Part shown: piece by piece, positions 8,345 through 19,358 of the stretch
Layout of the letters: each line of letters starts with the position of its first letter
Numbering within the stretch: position 1 is the first letter of the stretch
Assembly (NCBI GenBank): GCA_036522155.1
Contig: DATDGI010000227.1
Coordinates: 29,897 to 93,896, forward strand
Direction: 5' to 3'
Source: UBA9676 sp036522155
Lineage (GTDB): Bacteria; Actinomycetota; Actinomycetes; Streptosporangiales; Streptosporangiaceae
DNA length: 64,000 nt
Position numbers and translations under genes: made by a program
The notes under the pieces: generated by a model
Told to the model about the DNA's origin: nothing
The model's database searches: none
The model's input: only the letters and a program-made list of their open reading frames with translations

Positions 8345-8360
8345 TGTGAACTGCTTCACA
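8345..8360. promoter_or_regulatory. CRP/FNR-family palindrome before the menJ-nuo block
   Basis: TGTGAACTGCTTCACA matches TGTGA-N6-TCACA perfectly, and the dyad extends to TTGTGAA-N4-TTCACAA (8344-8361). It lies 50 bases before the chosen start of the menJ-like gene. A possible -10, TACACT, lies at 8323-8328, upstream of the site; if that promoter is used, the site falls just after the transcription start, which would favour repression. Confidence 0.7.
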
Positions 8361-8410
8361 AGACACTGCTGCATGCGACAGTGCCTCGCGACACAGTCAG
8401 GACAGATTCG

Positions 8411-9715
8411 GTGACGCAGCCTGTGCCCCCCGCGGCGTTCGCTCATGCCCGGGCCGGGGATGACGATGCCGACGTCATCGTGGTCGGGGCCGGGCCGGGT
8501 GGGTCGTCGGCCGCCTATCACCTCGCCCGGGCCGGGCTGGACGTGCTGGTGCTGGAGAAGAGCACCTTCCCGCGCGAGAAGGTGTGCGGCGACGGCCTGA
8601 CGCCTCGGGCGGTGAAGCAGCTCGCCGGCATGGGCATCCCGCTGAAACCGGAGGACGGCTGGTTCCCGAACAGGGGGCTCCGGATCATCGGCGGCGGGGT
8701 CAGGATCGAGCTGGACTGGCCGGAGCTGGCCAGCTACCCGGGCTATGGGCTGGTCCGCAGCCGGCTCGGCCTCGACGAGACGGTGGTGCGCGCCGCCCAG
8801 CGGGCCGGTGCCCGGCTGCACGAAGGCGTCACCGTGACCGGCCCCGTCCTTGACGACAGCGGCCGGATCGTCGGCGTCACCGCCCGCCCGTCCGGTGACG
8901 AGGAGGGCAGCGAGCAAACCTACCGGGCCCGGCTGGTGGTGGCCGCGGACGGCAACTCGTCCCGGCTCTCGCTGGCGATGGGCCTGCGCAAGCGGGACGA
9001 CCGGCCGCTGGGGGTGGCGATCCGCACCTACTACCGCAGCCCGCGGCACGACGACGACTACCTGGAGACCTGGCTCGACCTCTGGGACGGCGACGCGCTG
9101 CTGCCCGGCTACGGCTGGATCTTCGGCGTCGGCGACGGCACCAGCAACGTCGGCCTGGGCCTGCTCAACACCAGCGCCTCCTTCCAGCGCGTCGACTACC
9201 GGGCGATGCTGCGCCGCTGGCTGGCGAACCTGCCCGCCGAGTGGGGCTACACCGAGGAGAACCGGACCACCCCGGTCCGCGGGGCGGCGCTGCCGATGGG
9301 CTTTAACCGCACCCCGCACTACACCCGGGGCCTGCTGCTCGTGGGCGACGCGGGCGGCATGGTCAACCCGTTCAACGGCGAGGGCATCGCCTACGCCATG
9401 GAGTCCGGCGAGACCGCCGCCCGGGTGATCGCGAAGGCGCTGCGCCGGCCGGGCCAAGCCGGCGCGGACCTGGTGCTGCAGAGCTACCCGCGGGCGCTGA
9501 AAGATGCCTACGGTGGCTACTACACGCTCGGGCGCAAGTTCGTCGGTGCGATCGGTCATCCCTGGCTGATGAAGTTCGTGACCCGGCATGGCCTGCCCCG
9601 GCCCACCGTCATGCGGTTCACCATGAAACTGCTGGCCAACCTGACCGAGCCGCGTGGCGGTGACTCGGCCGACCGGGTGATCAACGCGCTGTCCAGGATC
9701 ACGCCCGCGGCCTAG
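8411..9715 (+). CDS. Geranylgeranyl reductase family FAD-dependent enzyme, menaquinone reductase MenJ-like
   Basis: The product carries an FAD-binding Rossmann motif VIVVGAGPGGSSAAYHLARA near residues 20-40 and the downstream signature LLLVGDAGGMVNPFNGEGIA near 305. The family saturates isoprenoid double bonds; the mycobacterial member MenJ (Rv0561c) reduces one isoprene of menaquinone and lies beside a methyltransferase and a polyprenyl synthase, the partners seen here. I prefer GTG 8411 (AGGA 8 bases upstream; 434 residues) to GTG 8381, which has no ribosome-binding site and sits close to the CRP-type palindrome. The nuo operon begins 42 bases later, so co-transcription is likely. Confidence 0.82.
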   Translation: MTQPVPPAAFAHARAGDDDADVIVVGAGPGGSSAAYHLARAGLDVLVLEKSTFPREKVCGDGLTPRAVKQLAGMGIPLKPEDGWFPNRGLRIIGGGVRIELDWPELASYPGYGLVRSRLGLDETVVRAAQRAGARLHEGVTVTGPVLDDSGRIVGVTARPSGDEEGSEQTYRARLVVAADGNSSRLSLAMGLRKRDDRPLGVAIRTYYRSPRHDDDYLETWLDLWDGDALLPGYGWIFGVGDGTSNVGLGLLNTSASFQRVDYRAMLRRWLANLPAEWGYTEENRTTPVRGAALPMGFNRTPHYTRGLLLVGDAGGMVNPFNGEGIAYAMESGETAARVIAKALRRPGQAGADLVLQSYPRALKDAYGGYYTLGRKFVGAIGHPWLMKFVTRHGLPRPTVMRFTMKLLANLTEPRGGDSADRVINALSRITPAA

Positions 9716-9757
9716 GCCGGCCCTGGCGGCGAAGGAGACGAGAAGGGAGGGCACGGC

Positions 9758-10117
9758 GTGCTGAGCCTGTATGTGCCGATCCTGGTGCTGGCCGCGCTGG
9801 CGGCGGTGTTCGCCGTCTTCTCACTGGTCATGGGCTCGCTGGCGGGCCCGAAACGATGGAACCGGGCCAAGCTGCAAGCCTACGAGTGCGGGATCGAACC
9901 GACCCAGCAGCCGGCTGGCGTCCGGTTCCCGGTGAAGTACTACCTGACCGCGATGCTGTTCATCCTGTTCGACATCGAGATCATCTTCCTGTATCCGTGG
10001 GCGGTCACCTTTACCGGGCTCGGCGTCTTCGGGCTGGTCGAAATGGTGTTGTTCATCGCTTCGGTGCTGGTCGCCTACGCCTACGTCTGGCGGCGCGGCG
10101 GGCTGGAATGGGACTAG
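9758..10117 (+). CDS. nuoA: NADH-quinone oxidoreductase subunit A
   Basis: A 119-residue membrane subunit with three transmembrane segments. The loop KLQAYECGIEPT carries the conserved Cys of the ND3 loop near the quinone site, and FILFDIEIIFLYPW is the family signature. The GTG start is preceded by GGGAGGG six bases upstream. First gene of a complete nuoA-N operon in standard order; the stop is 4 bases before nuoB. Confidence 0.95.
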   Translation: MLSLYVPILVLAALAAVFAVFSLVMGSLAGPKRWNRAKLQAYECGIEPTQQPAGVRFPVKYYLTAMLFILFDIEIIFLYPWAVTFTGLGVFGLVEMVLFIASVLVAYAYVWRRGGLEWD

Positions 10118-10121
10118 GCAG

Positions 10122-10691
10122 ATGGGGCTGGAAGAAAAGCTGCCGAGCGGCATTCTGCTGACCACGGTCGAGAAGCTGGCCGGCTATGCGCGCAAGAGCT
10201 CGGTGTGGCCGGCCACGTTCGGGCTCGCCTGCTGCGCCATCGAACTGATGGCCACCGGCGGACCGCGGCACGACCTGGCCAGGTTCGGCATGGAACGGGC
10301 CTCGAACACGCCGCGGCAGGCCGATCTGATGATCGTGGCGGGCCGGGTCAGCCAGAAGATGGCGCCGGTGCTGCGGCAGATCTACGACCAGATGGCCGAC
10401 CCCAAGTGGGTCATCTCGATGGGGGTCTGCGCATCCAGCGGCGGCATGTTCAACAACTACGCGATCGTGCAGGGGGTCGACCACATCGTCCCGGTCGACG
10501 TCTACCTGCCCGGCTGCCCGCCCCGGCCGGAGATGCTGCTGGACGCGATCGTCAAGCTGCACGACAAGATCCAGAACATGAAGCTCGGCGTGAACCGGGA
10601 GGCCGAGATCGCCGAACTGGAGCAGGCCAGCCTGCGGCGGCTGCCGCTGGTGTCAGGCTCCGGCCGTCCCGAGCCGGGGAGCCAGGCATGA
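10122..10691 (+). CDS. nuoB: NADH-quinone oxidoreductase subunit B (N2 cluster)
   Basis: The 189-residue protein binds the terminal [4Fe-4S] cluster N2, which reduces quinone at the NuoB/NuoD interface. Ligands are C37, C38 (GLACCAIEL), C103 (GVCASSGG) and C132 (PGCPPRPE), with the spacing of E. coli NuoB. It is much better conserved than the second NuoB-like protein at 48112, and overlaps nuoC by 4 bases (ATGA). Confidence 0.96.
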   Translation: MGLEEKLPSGILLTTVEKLAGYARKSSVWPATFGLACCAIELMATGGPRHDLARFGMERASNTPRQADLMIVAGRVSQKMAPVLRQIYDQMADPKWVISMGVCASSGGMFNNYAIVQGVDHIVPVDVYLPGCPPRPEMLLDAIVKLHDKIQNMKLGVNREAEIAELEQASLRRLPLVSGSGRPEPGSQA

Positions 10692-11407
10692 CCGGCGAGA
10701 ACCAGCCCGAGCCGGACAACCGGCCCGCGGTGGCCGGGCAGGAACGGCTGGCCGAGCCGGTCGCGCGGTCCGGGATGTTCGGCACCCACACCACCGGCGA
10801 CACCTCCGGCTATGGCGGCCTGCGGGTGCGCCGGCCGGCCGTGCCCGACAGCCCCCGGCCGTATGGCTCCTACTTCGACGACCTCGCCGACCAGCTCGCC
10901 AGCGGGCTGAAGCAGGCCGGCGCCGAGTTCGATGACGCGGTCGAGAAGGTGGTCGTGGACCGGGGCGAGCTCACCCTGCACGTGCGGGCCGAGCATCTGA
11001 TCACGGTGGCGGAGGTGCTGCGGGACGAGCCGTCGCTGGCGTTCCAGCTGTGCCTGGGCACGAGCGGCGTGCACTACCCGTGGGAGACCGGCCGGGAGCT
11101 GCACGCGGTCTACCCGCTGCTGTCCATCACCCACAACCGGCGGGTCCGGCTGGAGGTGAGCGTGCCCGACGCCGACCCCAGGATCCCCTCGCTGACCCGC
11201 GTGTACCCGACCTGTGACTGGCACGAGCGGGAGACCTGGGACTTCTTCGGGATCGTCTTCGACGGCCACCCGGGGCTGACCCGGATCGAGATGCCGGACG
11301 ACTGGAAGGGCCACCCGCAGCGGAAGGACTACCCGCTCGGCGGCATCCCGGTCGAGTACCGCGGCGCCCACGTGCCGCCGCCCGACGAGCGGAGGTCCTA
11401 CGCATGA
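10688..11407 (+). CDS. nuoC: NADH-quinone oxidoreductase subunit C (30 kDa)
   Basis: I start at ATG 10688, which overlaps the nuoB stop, giving 239 residues; the frame is open far upstream but there overlaps nuoB. The core signature YPTCDWHERETWDFFGIVFD is near residues 175-195, followed by HPQRKDYPL. The first 50 residues are a hydrophilic extension common in actinobacterial NuoC. It is a peripheral-arm structural subunit beside NuoD. The C-terminus PPPDERRSYA is echoed by the tiny frame that follows. Confidence 0.95.
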   Translation: MTGENQPEPDNRPAVAGQERLAEPVARSGMFGTHTTGDTSGYGGLRVRRPAVPDSPRPYGSYFDDLADQLASGLKQAGAEFDDAVEKVVVDRGELTLHVRAEHLITVAEVLRDEPSLAFQLCLGTSGVHYPWETGRELHAVYPLLSITHNRRVRLEVSVPDADPRIPSLTRVYPTCDWHERETWDFFGIVFDGHPGLTRIEMPDDWKGHPQRKDYPLGGIPVEYRGAHVPPPDERRSYA

Positions 11408-11496
11408 CCGGTATGGCGGCACGCGCGGGGGGTTCCGGGGGGTCGCTCCCCCGGGCCAGCACCGCGCCACCGGACGAGCGGAGGTCGCAGGCGTGA
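11404..11496 (+). other. 30-codon micro-ORF between nuoC and nuoD, apparently from a junction duplication
   Basis: ATG 11404 overlaps the nuoC stop (ATGA), and the frame stops at TGA 11494-11496, overlapping the nuoD start (GTGA). The encoded peptide ends APPDERRSQA, nearly repeating the NuoC C-terminus PPPDERRSYA, and the DNA GACGAGCGGAGGTC occurs at both ends. The segment therefore looks like a duplicated gene junction, with its ribosome-binding site, and a GC-rich hairpin (11435-11454) inserted between the copies. The peptide is translatable by position but need not have a function. Confidence 0.4.
11435..11454 (+). repeat. Intercistronic hairpin, copy 1 (nuoC-nuoD)
   Basis: CCGGGGG-GTCGCT-CCCCCGG forms a 7-bp stem. 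The surrounding 27 bases (11431-11457) recur with four mismatches at 20466-20492 in the nuoK-nuoL gap. The two are probably members of a genomic short-repeat family placed at operon junctions. Confidence 0.5.
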
Positions 11497-12818
11497 CCGA
11501 GACCGAGGGGCGGGTCTACCACGTCAGCGGGCAGGACTGGGACGAGGTGGTCGCCGCCGCGGACGAGGCCGGGGACCGGCCGGGCGAGGAGCGGCTGGTC
11601 GTCAACATGGGGCCGCAGCACCCGTCCACGCACGGCGTGCTCCGGCTGATCCTCACCCTGGACGGCGAGACCGTCACCGAACTGCGGCCGGTGATCGGCT
11701 ACCTGCACACCGGCATCGAGAAGAACATGGAGTTCCGCACCTGGACGCAGGGCGTGACGTTCTGCACCCGGGCGGACTACCTGGCGCCGATCTTCAACGA
11801 GACCGCCTACTGCCTGGCCGTGGAGCGGCTGCTTGGCATCGAGGCGGAGGTGCCGCCGCGGGCCACCGTGCTGCGGGTGCTGATGATGGAGCTCAACCGG
11901 ATCTCCTCGCACCTGACCGCGATCGGCACCTTCGGCCTGGAACTCGGCGCGACCACCGTCTTCCTCTACTGCATGCGGGAACGGGAGAAGGTGCTCGACG
12001 TGTTCGAGCTGATCTCCGGGCTGCGCATGAACCACGCCTACATCCGGCCGGGCGGGGTGTCGCAGGATCTCCCGTCCGGTGCGCTGGAGCGGCTGCGCGA
12101 GTTCCTCGGGGTGATGCCCCCGCTGCTCGGTGAGATCCGGGCGCTGCTGGACGCCAACCCGCTGTTTGCCCGGCGGACGAAGGACATCGCCTATCTCGAC
12201 CTGGCCGGCTGCATGGCGCTGGGGGTCACCGGCCCGCTGCTCCGGTCCACCGGCCTGCCCTGGGACCTGCGCAAGAGCCAGCCCTACTGCGGGTACGAGA
12301 CCTACGAGTTCGCCGTGCCCACCACCGATACCTGTGACGCCTATGGCCGGTACCGGATCCGGATGGACGAGATGGATGAGTCGCTCAAGATCATCGAGCA
12401 GTGCGTGGATCGGCTGGCGGCCAAGCGCCCGGCCCATGACCCCGTGATGATCACCGACGCCAAGATCGGCTGGCCGGCGCAGCTGGCGGTCGGCGCGGAT
12501 GGGCTGGGCAACTCACCCGCCCACATCGCCAGGATCATGGGCCAGTCGATGGAGGCACTGATCCATCACTTCAAGCTCGTCACCGAGGGCTTCCGGGTGC
12601 CGCCCGGCCAGGTGTACGCCAGCGTCGAGTCCCCGCGCGGGGAACTGGGCTGTCACGTGGTCAGCGACGGCGGCACCTGGCCGTACCGGGTGCATTTGCG
12701 CGATCCATCGTTCACCAACCTGCAGGCCGTCTCGGCCATGGCCGAGGGTGGCATGATCGCGGACGTGATCGCCGCGGTAGCAAGCATCGACCCCGTGATG
12801 GGAGGCGTCGACCGGTAA
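11493..12818 (+). CDS. nuoD: NADH-quinone oxidoreductase subunit D (49 kDa)
   Basis: The 441-residue subunit, related to the large subunit of NiFe hydrogenases, forms the quinone pocket with NuoB. Visible signatures are NMGPQHPSTHGVLRLIL near residue 38, IGYLHTGIEKNME near 69 and PYCGYETYEF near 266. GTG start with GGAGG about 10 bases upstream. The stop overlaps the nuoE start by one base (TAATG). It is the only NuoD in the window, relevant because the second NuoB/C/I set has none. Confidence 0.96.
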   Translation: MTETEGRVYHVSGQDWDEVVAAADEAGDRPGEERLVVNMGPQHPSTHGVLRLILTLDGETVTELRPVIGYLHTGIEKNMEFRTWTQGVTFCTRADYLAPIFNETAYCLAVERLLGIEAEVPPRATVLRVLMMELNRISSHLTAIGTFGLELGATTVFLYCMREREKVLDVFELISGLRMNHAYIRPGGVSQDLPSGALERLREFLGVMPPLLGEIRALLDANPLFARRTKDIAYLDLAGCMALGVTGPLLRSTGLPWDLRKSQPYCGYETYEFAVPTTDTCDAYGRYRIRMDEMDESLKIIEQCVDRLAAKRPAHDPVMITDAKIGWPAQLAVGADGLGNSPAHIARIMGQSMEALIHHFKLVTEGFRVPPGQVYASVESPRGELGCHVVSDGGTWPYRVHLRDPSFTNLQAVSAMAEGGMIADVIAAVASIDPVMGGVDR

Positions 12819-13527
12819 TGGCGTTCAGCGACGAGGTCCGCAACCGGCTGGACGCCGACGCCGGCCAGATCATCGCCCGCTACCCGCGCTCGCGGTCCGC
12901 CCTGCTCCCGCTGCTGCACCTGGTCCAGGCCGAGCAGGGCTGCGTATCCGACGACGGCATCGCCTGGTGCGCAGGCCAGCTCGGGCTGGCCGAGTCGGAG
13001 GTGGCGTCGGTGGTCAGCTTCTACACCATGTACAAGCGGCACCCGATCGGTGAGTACCACGTCGGTGTGTGCACCAACACCCTGTGCGCGATCCTCGGCG
13101 GCGACGAGATCCTGGCCAGCCTGCACGAGCATCTGGGGGTCGCCGACAACGAGGCCACCCCGGACGGCAAGGTCAGCCTCGAGCACGTGGAATGCAACGC
13201 CGCCTGTGATTACGCCCCGGTGGTGATGGTCAACTGGGAGTTCTTCGACAATATGACCCCGGAAACCGCCCGCGCCCTGGTCGATGACCTGCGGTCCGGC
13301 GCTGACGTCTCGCCCGCCCGCGGCCCGCGGCGGCTGTGCACCTGGCGGGAGGCATCCCGCATCCTGGCCGGATTCCCCGACGGGCAGGCAGCCGACGGCC
13401 CGCAGGCCGGTGAGCCCTCGCTGGTTGGCCTGCGGATAGCCAGGGAACGCGGCTGGACGGCACCGCCCGTGCCCACTAGCACCGTGCCGGCTAGCACCGG
13501 GCCCGCCAGCAGCGGGGAGGGCCAGCC

Positions 13528-13531
<4 letters not shown>
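12818..13531 (+). CDS. nuoE: NADH-quinone oxidoreductase subunit E (24 kDa, [2Fe-2S])
   Basis: A thioredoxin-fold subunit carrying cluster N1a. The four ligands are visible in VGVCTNTLCAI (C-x4-C) and VECNAACDYAP (C-x3-C). At 237 residues it is about 60 longer than usual; the extra C-terminal part is Pro/Ala-rich and probably disordered. The start codon shares a base with the nuoD stop, and the stop overlaps nuoF by 4 bases. Confidence 0.94.
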
Positions 13532-14843
<1,312 letters not shown>

Positions 14844-14847
<4 letters not shown>

Positions 14848-17270
14848 CCCAGATCAACGACGCCGCCGCGGTGGCGCCGGTGACCGACGGTGTCGCCGTC
14901 ACCATCGACGGCTTCGAGATCACCGTCCCAAGGGGAACGCTGGTGATCCGCGCCGCCGAGCTGCTCGGGCTGCAGATCCCCCGGTTCTGCGACCACCCGC
15001 TGCTGGCCCCGGCGGGCGCCTGCCGGCAGTGCCTGGTGGAAGTGGAAGGCCAGGTCAAACCGCTCGCCTCGTGCACCACCACCTGCACCGAGGGCATGAC
15101 CGTGCGCACCCAGCTCACCTCCGCCGTGGCCGAGAAGGCGCAGCGGGGGGTGATGGAACTGCTGCTCATCAACCACCCGCTCGACTGCCCCATGTGCGAC
15201 AAGGGCGGCGAGTGCCCGCTGCAGAACCAGGCCATGTCGGCCGGCCAGGGCGACACCAGGTTCACCGACGGCAAGCGCACGTTCGCCAAGCCGGTGGCCA
15301 TCTCCAGCCAGGTGCTGCTGGACCGGGAGCGCTGCATCTCCTGCACCCGCTGCACCCGGTTCTCCGAGCAGATCGCCGGCGACCCCTTCATCGACTTCTT
15401 CGAGCGCGGCCCTGACCAGTACATCGGCACCGCCGACGGCATGCCGTTCAACTCCTACTTCTCCGGCAACACGGTCCAGATCTGCCCGGTGGGGGCGCTG
15501 ACCGGCACCGCCTACCGGTTCCGCAGCCGGCCGTTCGACCTCCGGTCCACGCCCAGCGTGTGCGAGCACTGCGCGGCCGGCTGCCGGCAGCGCACCGACT
15601 CCCGGCGGGGCGAGGTCACCCGCCGCCTGGCCGGCAACGACCCGCGGGTCAACGAGGAGTGGAACTGCGACAAGGGGCGCTGGGCGTTCACCTACACCAC
15701 CGAGCCGGACCGGCTGGCCACACCTTTGCTGCGTAACGCCGGCGGGGTGCTGGAACCGGTGTCCTGGCCCGAGGCGCTCGCCGCCGCGGCCGCGGGGCTG
15801 GCCCGGGCGCGCGGCCGGGCCGGGGTGCTCACCGGGGGCCGGCTCACCCTGGAAGACGCCTACGCCTACGCCAAGTTCGCCCGGATCGCGCTGGACAGCA
15901 ACGACATCGACCTGCGGGCCCGGCCGCACTCGGCCGAGGAGGCCCAGTTCCTGGCCGCGCAGGTGGCCGGGCGGGACGTGACGGTCAGCTACGCCGACCT
16001 GGAGCGGGCGCCGGCGGTGCTGCTGGCCGGGTTCGAGCCCGAGGACGAGTGCCCGATCGTCTTCCTGCGGCTGCGCAAGGCGGCCCGGGAGGCCGGGGTC
16101 GCGGTCTACTCTCTCGCCCCGTTCGCCAGCCGCGGGCTGGCCAAGATGAGCGGCACGCTGCTGCCCACCGTCCCGGGCACCGAAGCCGCCGCGCTCATCA
16201 GGCTGGCCGCCGGGAAGCGGCTCAGCGAGGCCGAGCAGGCGGCGTCGCAGGCGCTGGCCGGCGACGGCGCGGTCATCCTGGCCGGCGAGCGGCTGGCCGA
16301 AGTGCCCGGCGCGCTATCCGCGGTGACCGCGCTGGCCGCGGCGACCGGCGCCCGGCTGGCCTGGGTGCCCCGGCGCGCCGGCGAGCGGGGTGCGATTGAA
16401 GCGGGCGCACTGCCGGGCCTGCTGCCGCTGGGCCGGCCGGTGGCCGATCCGCAGGCCCGGGCCGAGGTGGCCCGGGTGTGGGGCGTCGGCTCGCTGCCCG
16501 CCGGACCGGGCCGGGACGGCAGCCAGATCCTCGCCGCCGCCGCGGCCGGCGACCTTGAGGCCCTGCTCATCGCCGGCCTCGACCCCGGTGACCTGCCCGG
16601 CGAGCAGGCCGCGCTGGACGCGCTGGCGGCCACCCCGTTCGTGGTCAGCCTGGAAATCCGGGCCAGCGCGATCACCGACCGGGCCGACGTGGTGCTGCCG
16701 GTGGCGGCGGTGACCGAGAAGCCCGGCACGTTCGTGAACTGGGAAGGCCGGCCGGGCACGTTCGGCGCCGTGTTCGACGTGCCGGGCGTGGAATCGGACC
16801 TGCAGGTGCTGGGCCGGATCGCGGACGAGATGGACGTGCACCTGGGGCTGCCGGACGCCGCGGCCGCCCGGCGGGAACTGGTCCGCCTCGGCCCGTGGCA
16901 GGGAGCGGAGGCCAGGCCGCCAGCCGCGCACACCGAACCGGCTCCCGACCCCGGGCCCGGCCAGGCGGTGCTGGCCAGCTGGCACGAGCTGCTTGACACC
17001 GGCCGGATGAGCGACGGCGAGCCGTTCCTGGCGGGCACGGCCCGGCCGGTGGTGGCCAGGATGTCGGCGGCCACGGCCGCCGAGGCGGGCGCGGCCGACG
17101 GCCGCCCGGTCACGGTGTCCACCGGGCAGGGCGAGATCACCGTGGATGTCAAGGTCACCGCCATGCCCGACCGGGTGGTCTGGCTGCCCACCCACGCCCG
17201 GGACTGCGAGATCCGCCGCCAGCTCGGCGCCGGCCACGGCACGCTGGTGACCCTGAGGAGTCCGCAATGA
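14844..17270 (+). CDS. nuoG: NADH-quinone oxidoreductase subunit G
   Basis: The 808-residue subunit starts with a ferredoxin-like [2Fe-2S] domain (CDHPLLAPAGACRQC), then the His-ligated cluster region HPLDCPMCDKGGECPLQ near 111, a CISCTRCTRF motif, and CEHCAAGCRQR of the molybdopterin-type domain. The C-terminal half is a degenerate molybdopterin oxidoreductase fold, as usual for NuoG. The length is ordinary for actinobacteria. It is coupled by 4-nt overlaps on both sides. Confidence 0.95.
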
Positions 17271-18718
17271 GCAACCTGGCCGCTGCCGTGCGCATGATGC
17301 CCGCCGCCCGCGCCGCGCTGGCCGGACACGCCGCCGCCAGCGCGCCGCCGCCGCCCGACCCCACGCTGGCCAGCTTCATCGGCCAGCCCTGGTGGATGAT
17401 CGTCCTCAAGGTCGTGGTGCTGTTCGCCTTCCTGATGCTGGTGACCCTGTTCATGATTTGGGCCGAGCGCCGGGTCATCGGCCGGATGCAGCAGCGGCCC
17501 GGCCCGAACCGGGCCGGGCCCTTCGGCCTGCTCCAGTCCCTGATGGACGGCATCAAGCTGCCGCTGAAGGAAGACATCGTCCCCCGGGGCGTGGACAAAT
17601 TCCTGTTCTGGGCGGCGCCCGCGATCGCGGCCATCCCGGCCTTCATCAGCTTCGCGATCATCCCGTTCGGGCCGGAAGTCTCCATCTTCGGGGTCCGCAC
17701 CCCGCTCCAGGTCGCCGACCTGCCGGTCGGCGTGCTGCTCGTGCTGGCCATGAGCTCGATGGGGGTCTACGGGATCGTGCTGGCCGGCTGGTCATCCTCC
17801 TCGCCCTACTCGCTGCTCGGCGGGCTGCGCTCGTCCGCGCAGGTGATCAGCTACGAGATCGCGATGGCGCTGTCCTTCGTGGCGGTGTTCCTCTACGCGG
17901 GGTCGCTGTCCACCACCGCGATCGTCACCGCCCAGGCGCACGGCGCGCCGTTCCGCCTGTTCGGGGTCACGCTGCACTACCCGTCGTGGTTCGCGGTGCT
18001 GCTGCTGCCGTCGTTCCTGGTCTACCTGATCACCATGGTGGGCGAGACCAACCGGCTGCCGTTCGACCTGCCCGAGGGCGAAGGCGAGCTGGTCGGCGGC
18101 TTCCACACCGAGTACTCCTCGCTCAAGTTCGCCCTGTTCTACCTGGCCGAGTACATCAACATGACCACGGTCGCCGGGCTGGCCACCACGCTGTTCCTGG
18201 GTGGCTGGCGGGCGCCGTGGCCGATCTCGATCTGGCCCGACGCGAACACCGGGTGGTGGCCGGTGCTGTGGTTCCTCGGCAAGGTCGGAATCCTGCTGTT
18301 CTGCTTCATCTGGCTGCGCGGGACGCTGCCCCGGATCCGGTACGACCAGCTGATGACGCTCGGCTGGAAGGTGCTCATCCCGGTCTCGCTCGCCTGGATC
18401 CTGATGATCGCCACCATCCGGGTGTGGCGCCAGCACGGCGGCAGCGTCCCGGTGTACATCGTCGGCGGCTGCATCCTCGCGGTGCTGCTGCTGCTCGGCT
18501 GGTCGGCGGACGTATCGGCGGAACGCCGCCGCCGGGCCGCGGCCGAGCCGGCCGAGGAGCAGGCCGCGGCCGGCCCGGCGGGCGGCCACCCGGCCGGCGC
18601 CGGCTTCCCGGTCCCCCCGCTGGACCTGCCCCACTACCACGGAGTCGGCGTGGTGATCCCCGCCGGGGAGCCGGGCGCCAGCTCCGCCGGCTCCGTCAAG
18701 GAGGTCACCGGTGCCTGA
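17267..18718 (+). CDS. nuoH: NADH-quinone oxidoreductase subunit H
   Basis: The membrane subunit linking the quinone pocket to the proton pumps; 483 residues with eight or more membrane segments. ERRVIGRMQQRPGPNRAGP near residue 66 and ETNRLPFDLPEGEGELVGGF near 262 are diagnostic. The last 70 residues after the final membrane helix are Ala/Glu/Pro-rich and extend beyond the usual end. The 3' end overlaps nuoI by 8 bases. Confidence 0.96.
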   Translation: MSNLAAAVRMMPAARAALAGHAAASAPPPPDPTLASFIGQPWWMIVLKVVVLFAFLMLVTLFMIWAERRVIGRMQQRPGPNRAGPFGLLQSLMDGIKLPLKEDIVPRGVDKFLFWAAPAIAAIPAFISFAIIPFGPEVSIFGVRTPLQVADLPVGVLLVLAMSSMGVYGIVLAGWSSSSPYSLLGGLRSSAQVISYEIAMALSFVAVFLYAGSLSTTAIVTAQAHGAPFRLFGVTLHYPSWFAVLLLPSFLVYLITMVGETNRLPFDLPEGEGELVGGFHTEYSSLKFALFYLAEYINMTTVAGLATTLFLGGWRAPWPISIWPDANTGWWPVLWFLGKVGILLFCFIWLRGTLPRIRYDQLMTLGWKVLIPVSLAWILMIATIRVWRQHGGSVPVYIVGGCILAVLLLLGWSADVSAERRRRAAAEPAEEQAAAGPAGGHPAGAGFPVPPLDLPHYHGVGVVIPAGEPGASSAGSVKEVTGA

Positions 18719-19358
18719 GTTCCTCGGCCCCGTCAAGGGCTTCGGGGTCACCTTCCGGCAGATGTTCAAGAAGGTGGATACCGTTCAGTATCCAGAGGAG
18801 AAGCGGCCGACCGCGCCGCGCTACCACGGCCGTCACCAGCTCAACCGGTGGCCGGATGGGCTGGAGAAATGCATCGGCTGTGAGCTGTGCGCCTGGGCCT
18901 GCCCGGCTGACGCCATCTACGTGGAGGGCGCGGACAACACCGAGCAGGAGCGCTACTCGCCCGGTGAGCGGTATGGCTCCGTCTACCAGATCAACTACCT
19001 GCGCTGCATCTTGTGCGGGCTGTGCGTGGAAGCGTGCCCGACCAGGGCGCTGACCATGACCAACGACTACGAGATTGCGGACACCAGCCGGGAGAACCTG
19101 ATCTGGACCAAGGAGCAGCTGCTCGCGCCGCTGGAGCCGGACATGACGGCGCCACCGCACCCGATGCTGCTGGGGGAGACCGAACGCGACTATTACGGGC
19201 TTGGGGCGGCCGGTGTGGCCACGCCGACGCACCCGGCCAGCGATGCGGACACCACCGAGGGCTACGCGGGCGAGCCGCAGGAGGTGGCGGACTGGACGCC
19301 AGGGGCCGGGACCGCGGACGGCGGGCCGGGCGCGGAGCAGGCGGGTGAGCCGGGATGA
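18711..19358 (+). CDS. nuoI: NADH-quinone oxidoreductase subunit I (two [4Fe-4S])
   Basis: The 215-residue ferredoxin-like subunit carries clusters N6a and N6b: CIGCELCAWACP near residue 47 and CILCGLCVEACP near 99. It passes electrons from NuoG to NuoB. The GTG start lies within the nuoH tail. The C-terminal 50 residues are an acidic, Gly-rich extension. The second NuoI-like protein (49112) keeps the same two motifs. Confidence 0.96.
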   Translation: MPEFLGPVKGFGVTFRQMFKKVDTVQYPEEKRPTAPRYHGRHQLNRWPDGLEKCIGCELCAWACPADAIYVEGADNTEQERYSPGERYGSVYQINYLRCILCGLCVEACPTRALTMTNDYEIADTSRENLIWTKEQLLAPLEPDMTAPPHPMLLGETERDYYGLGAAGVATPTHPASDADTTEGYAGEPQEVADWTPGAGTADGGPGAEQAGEPG

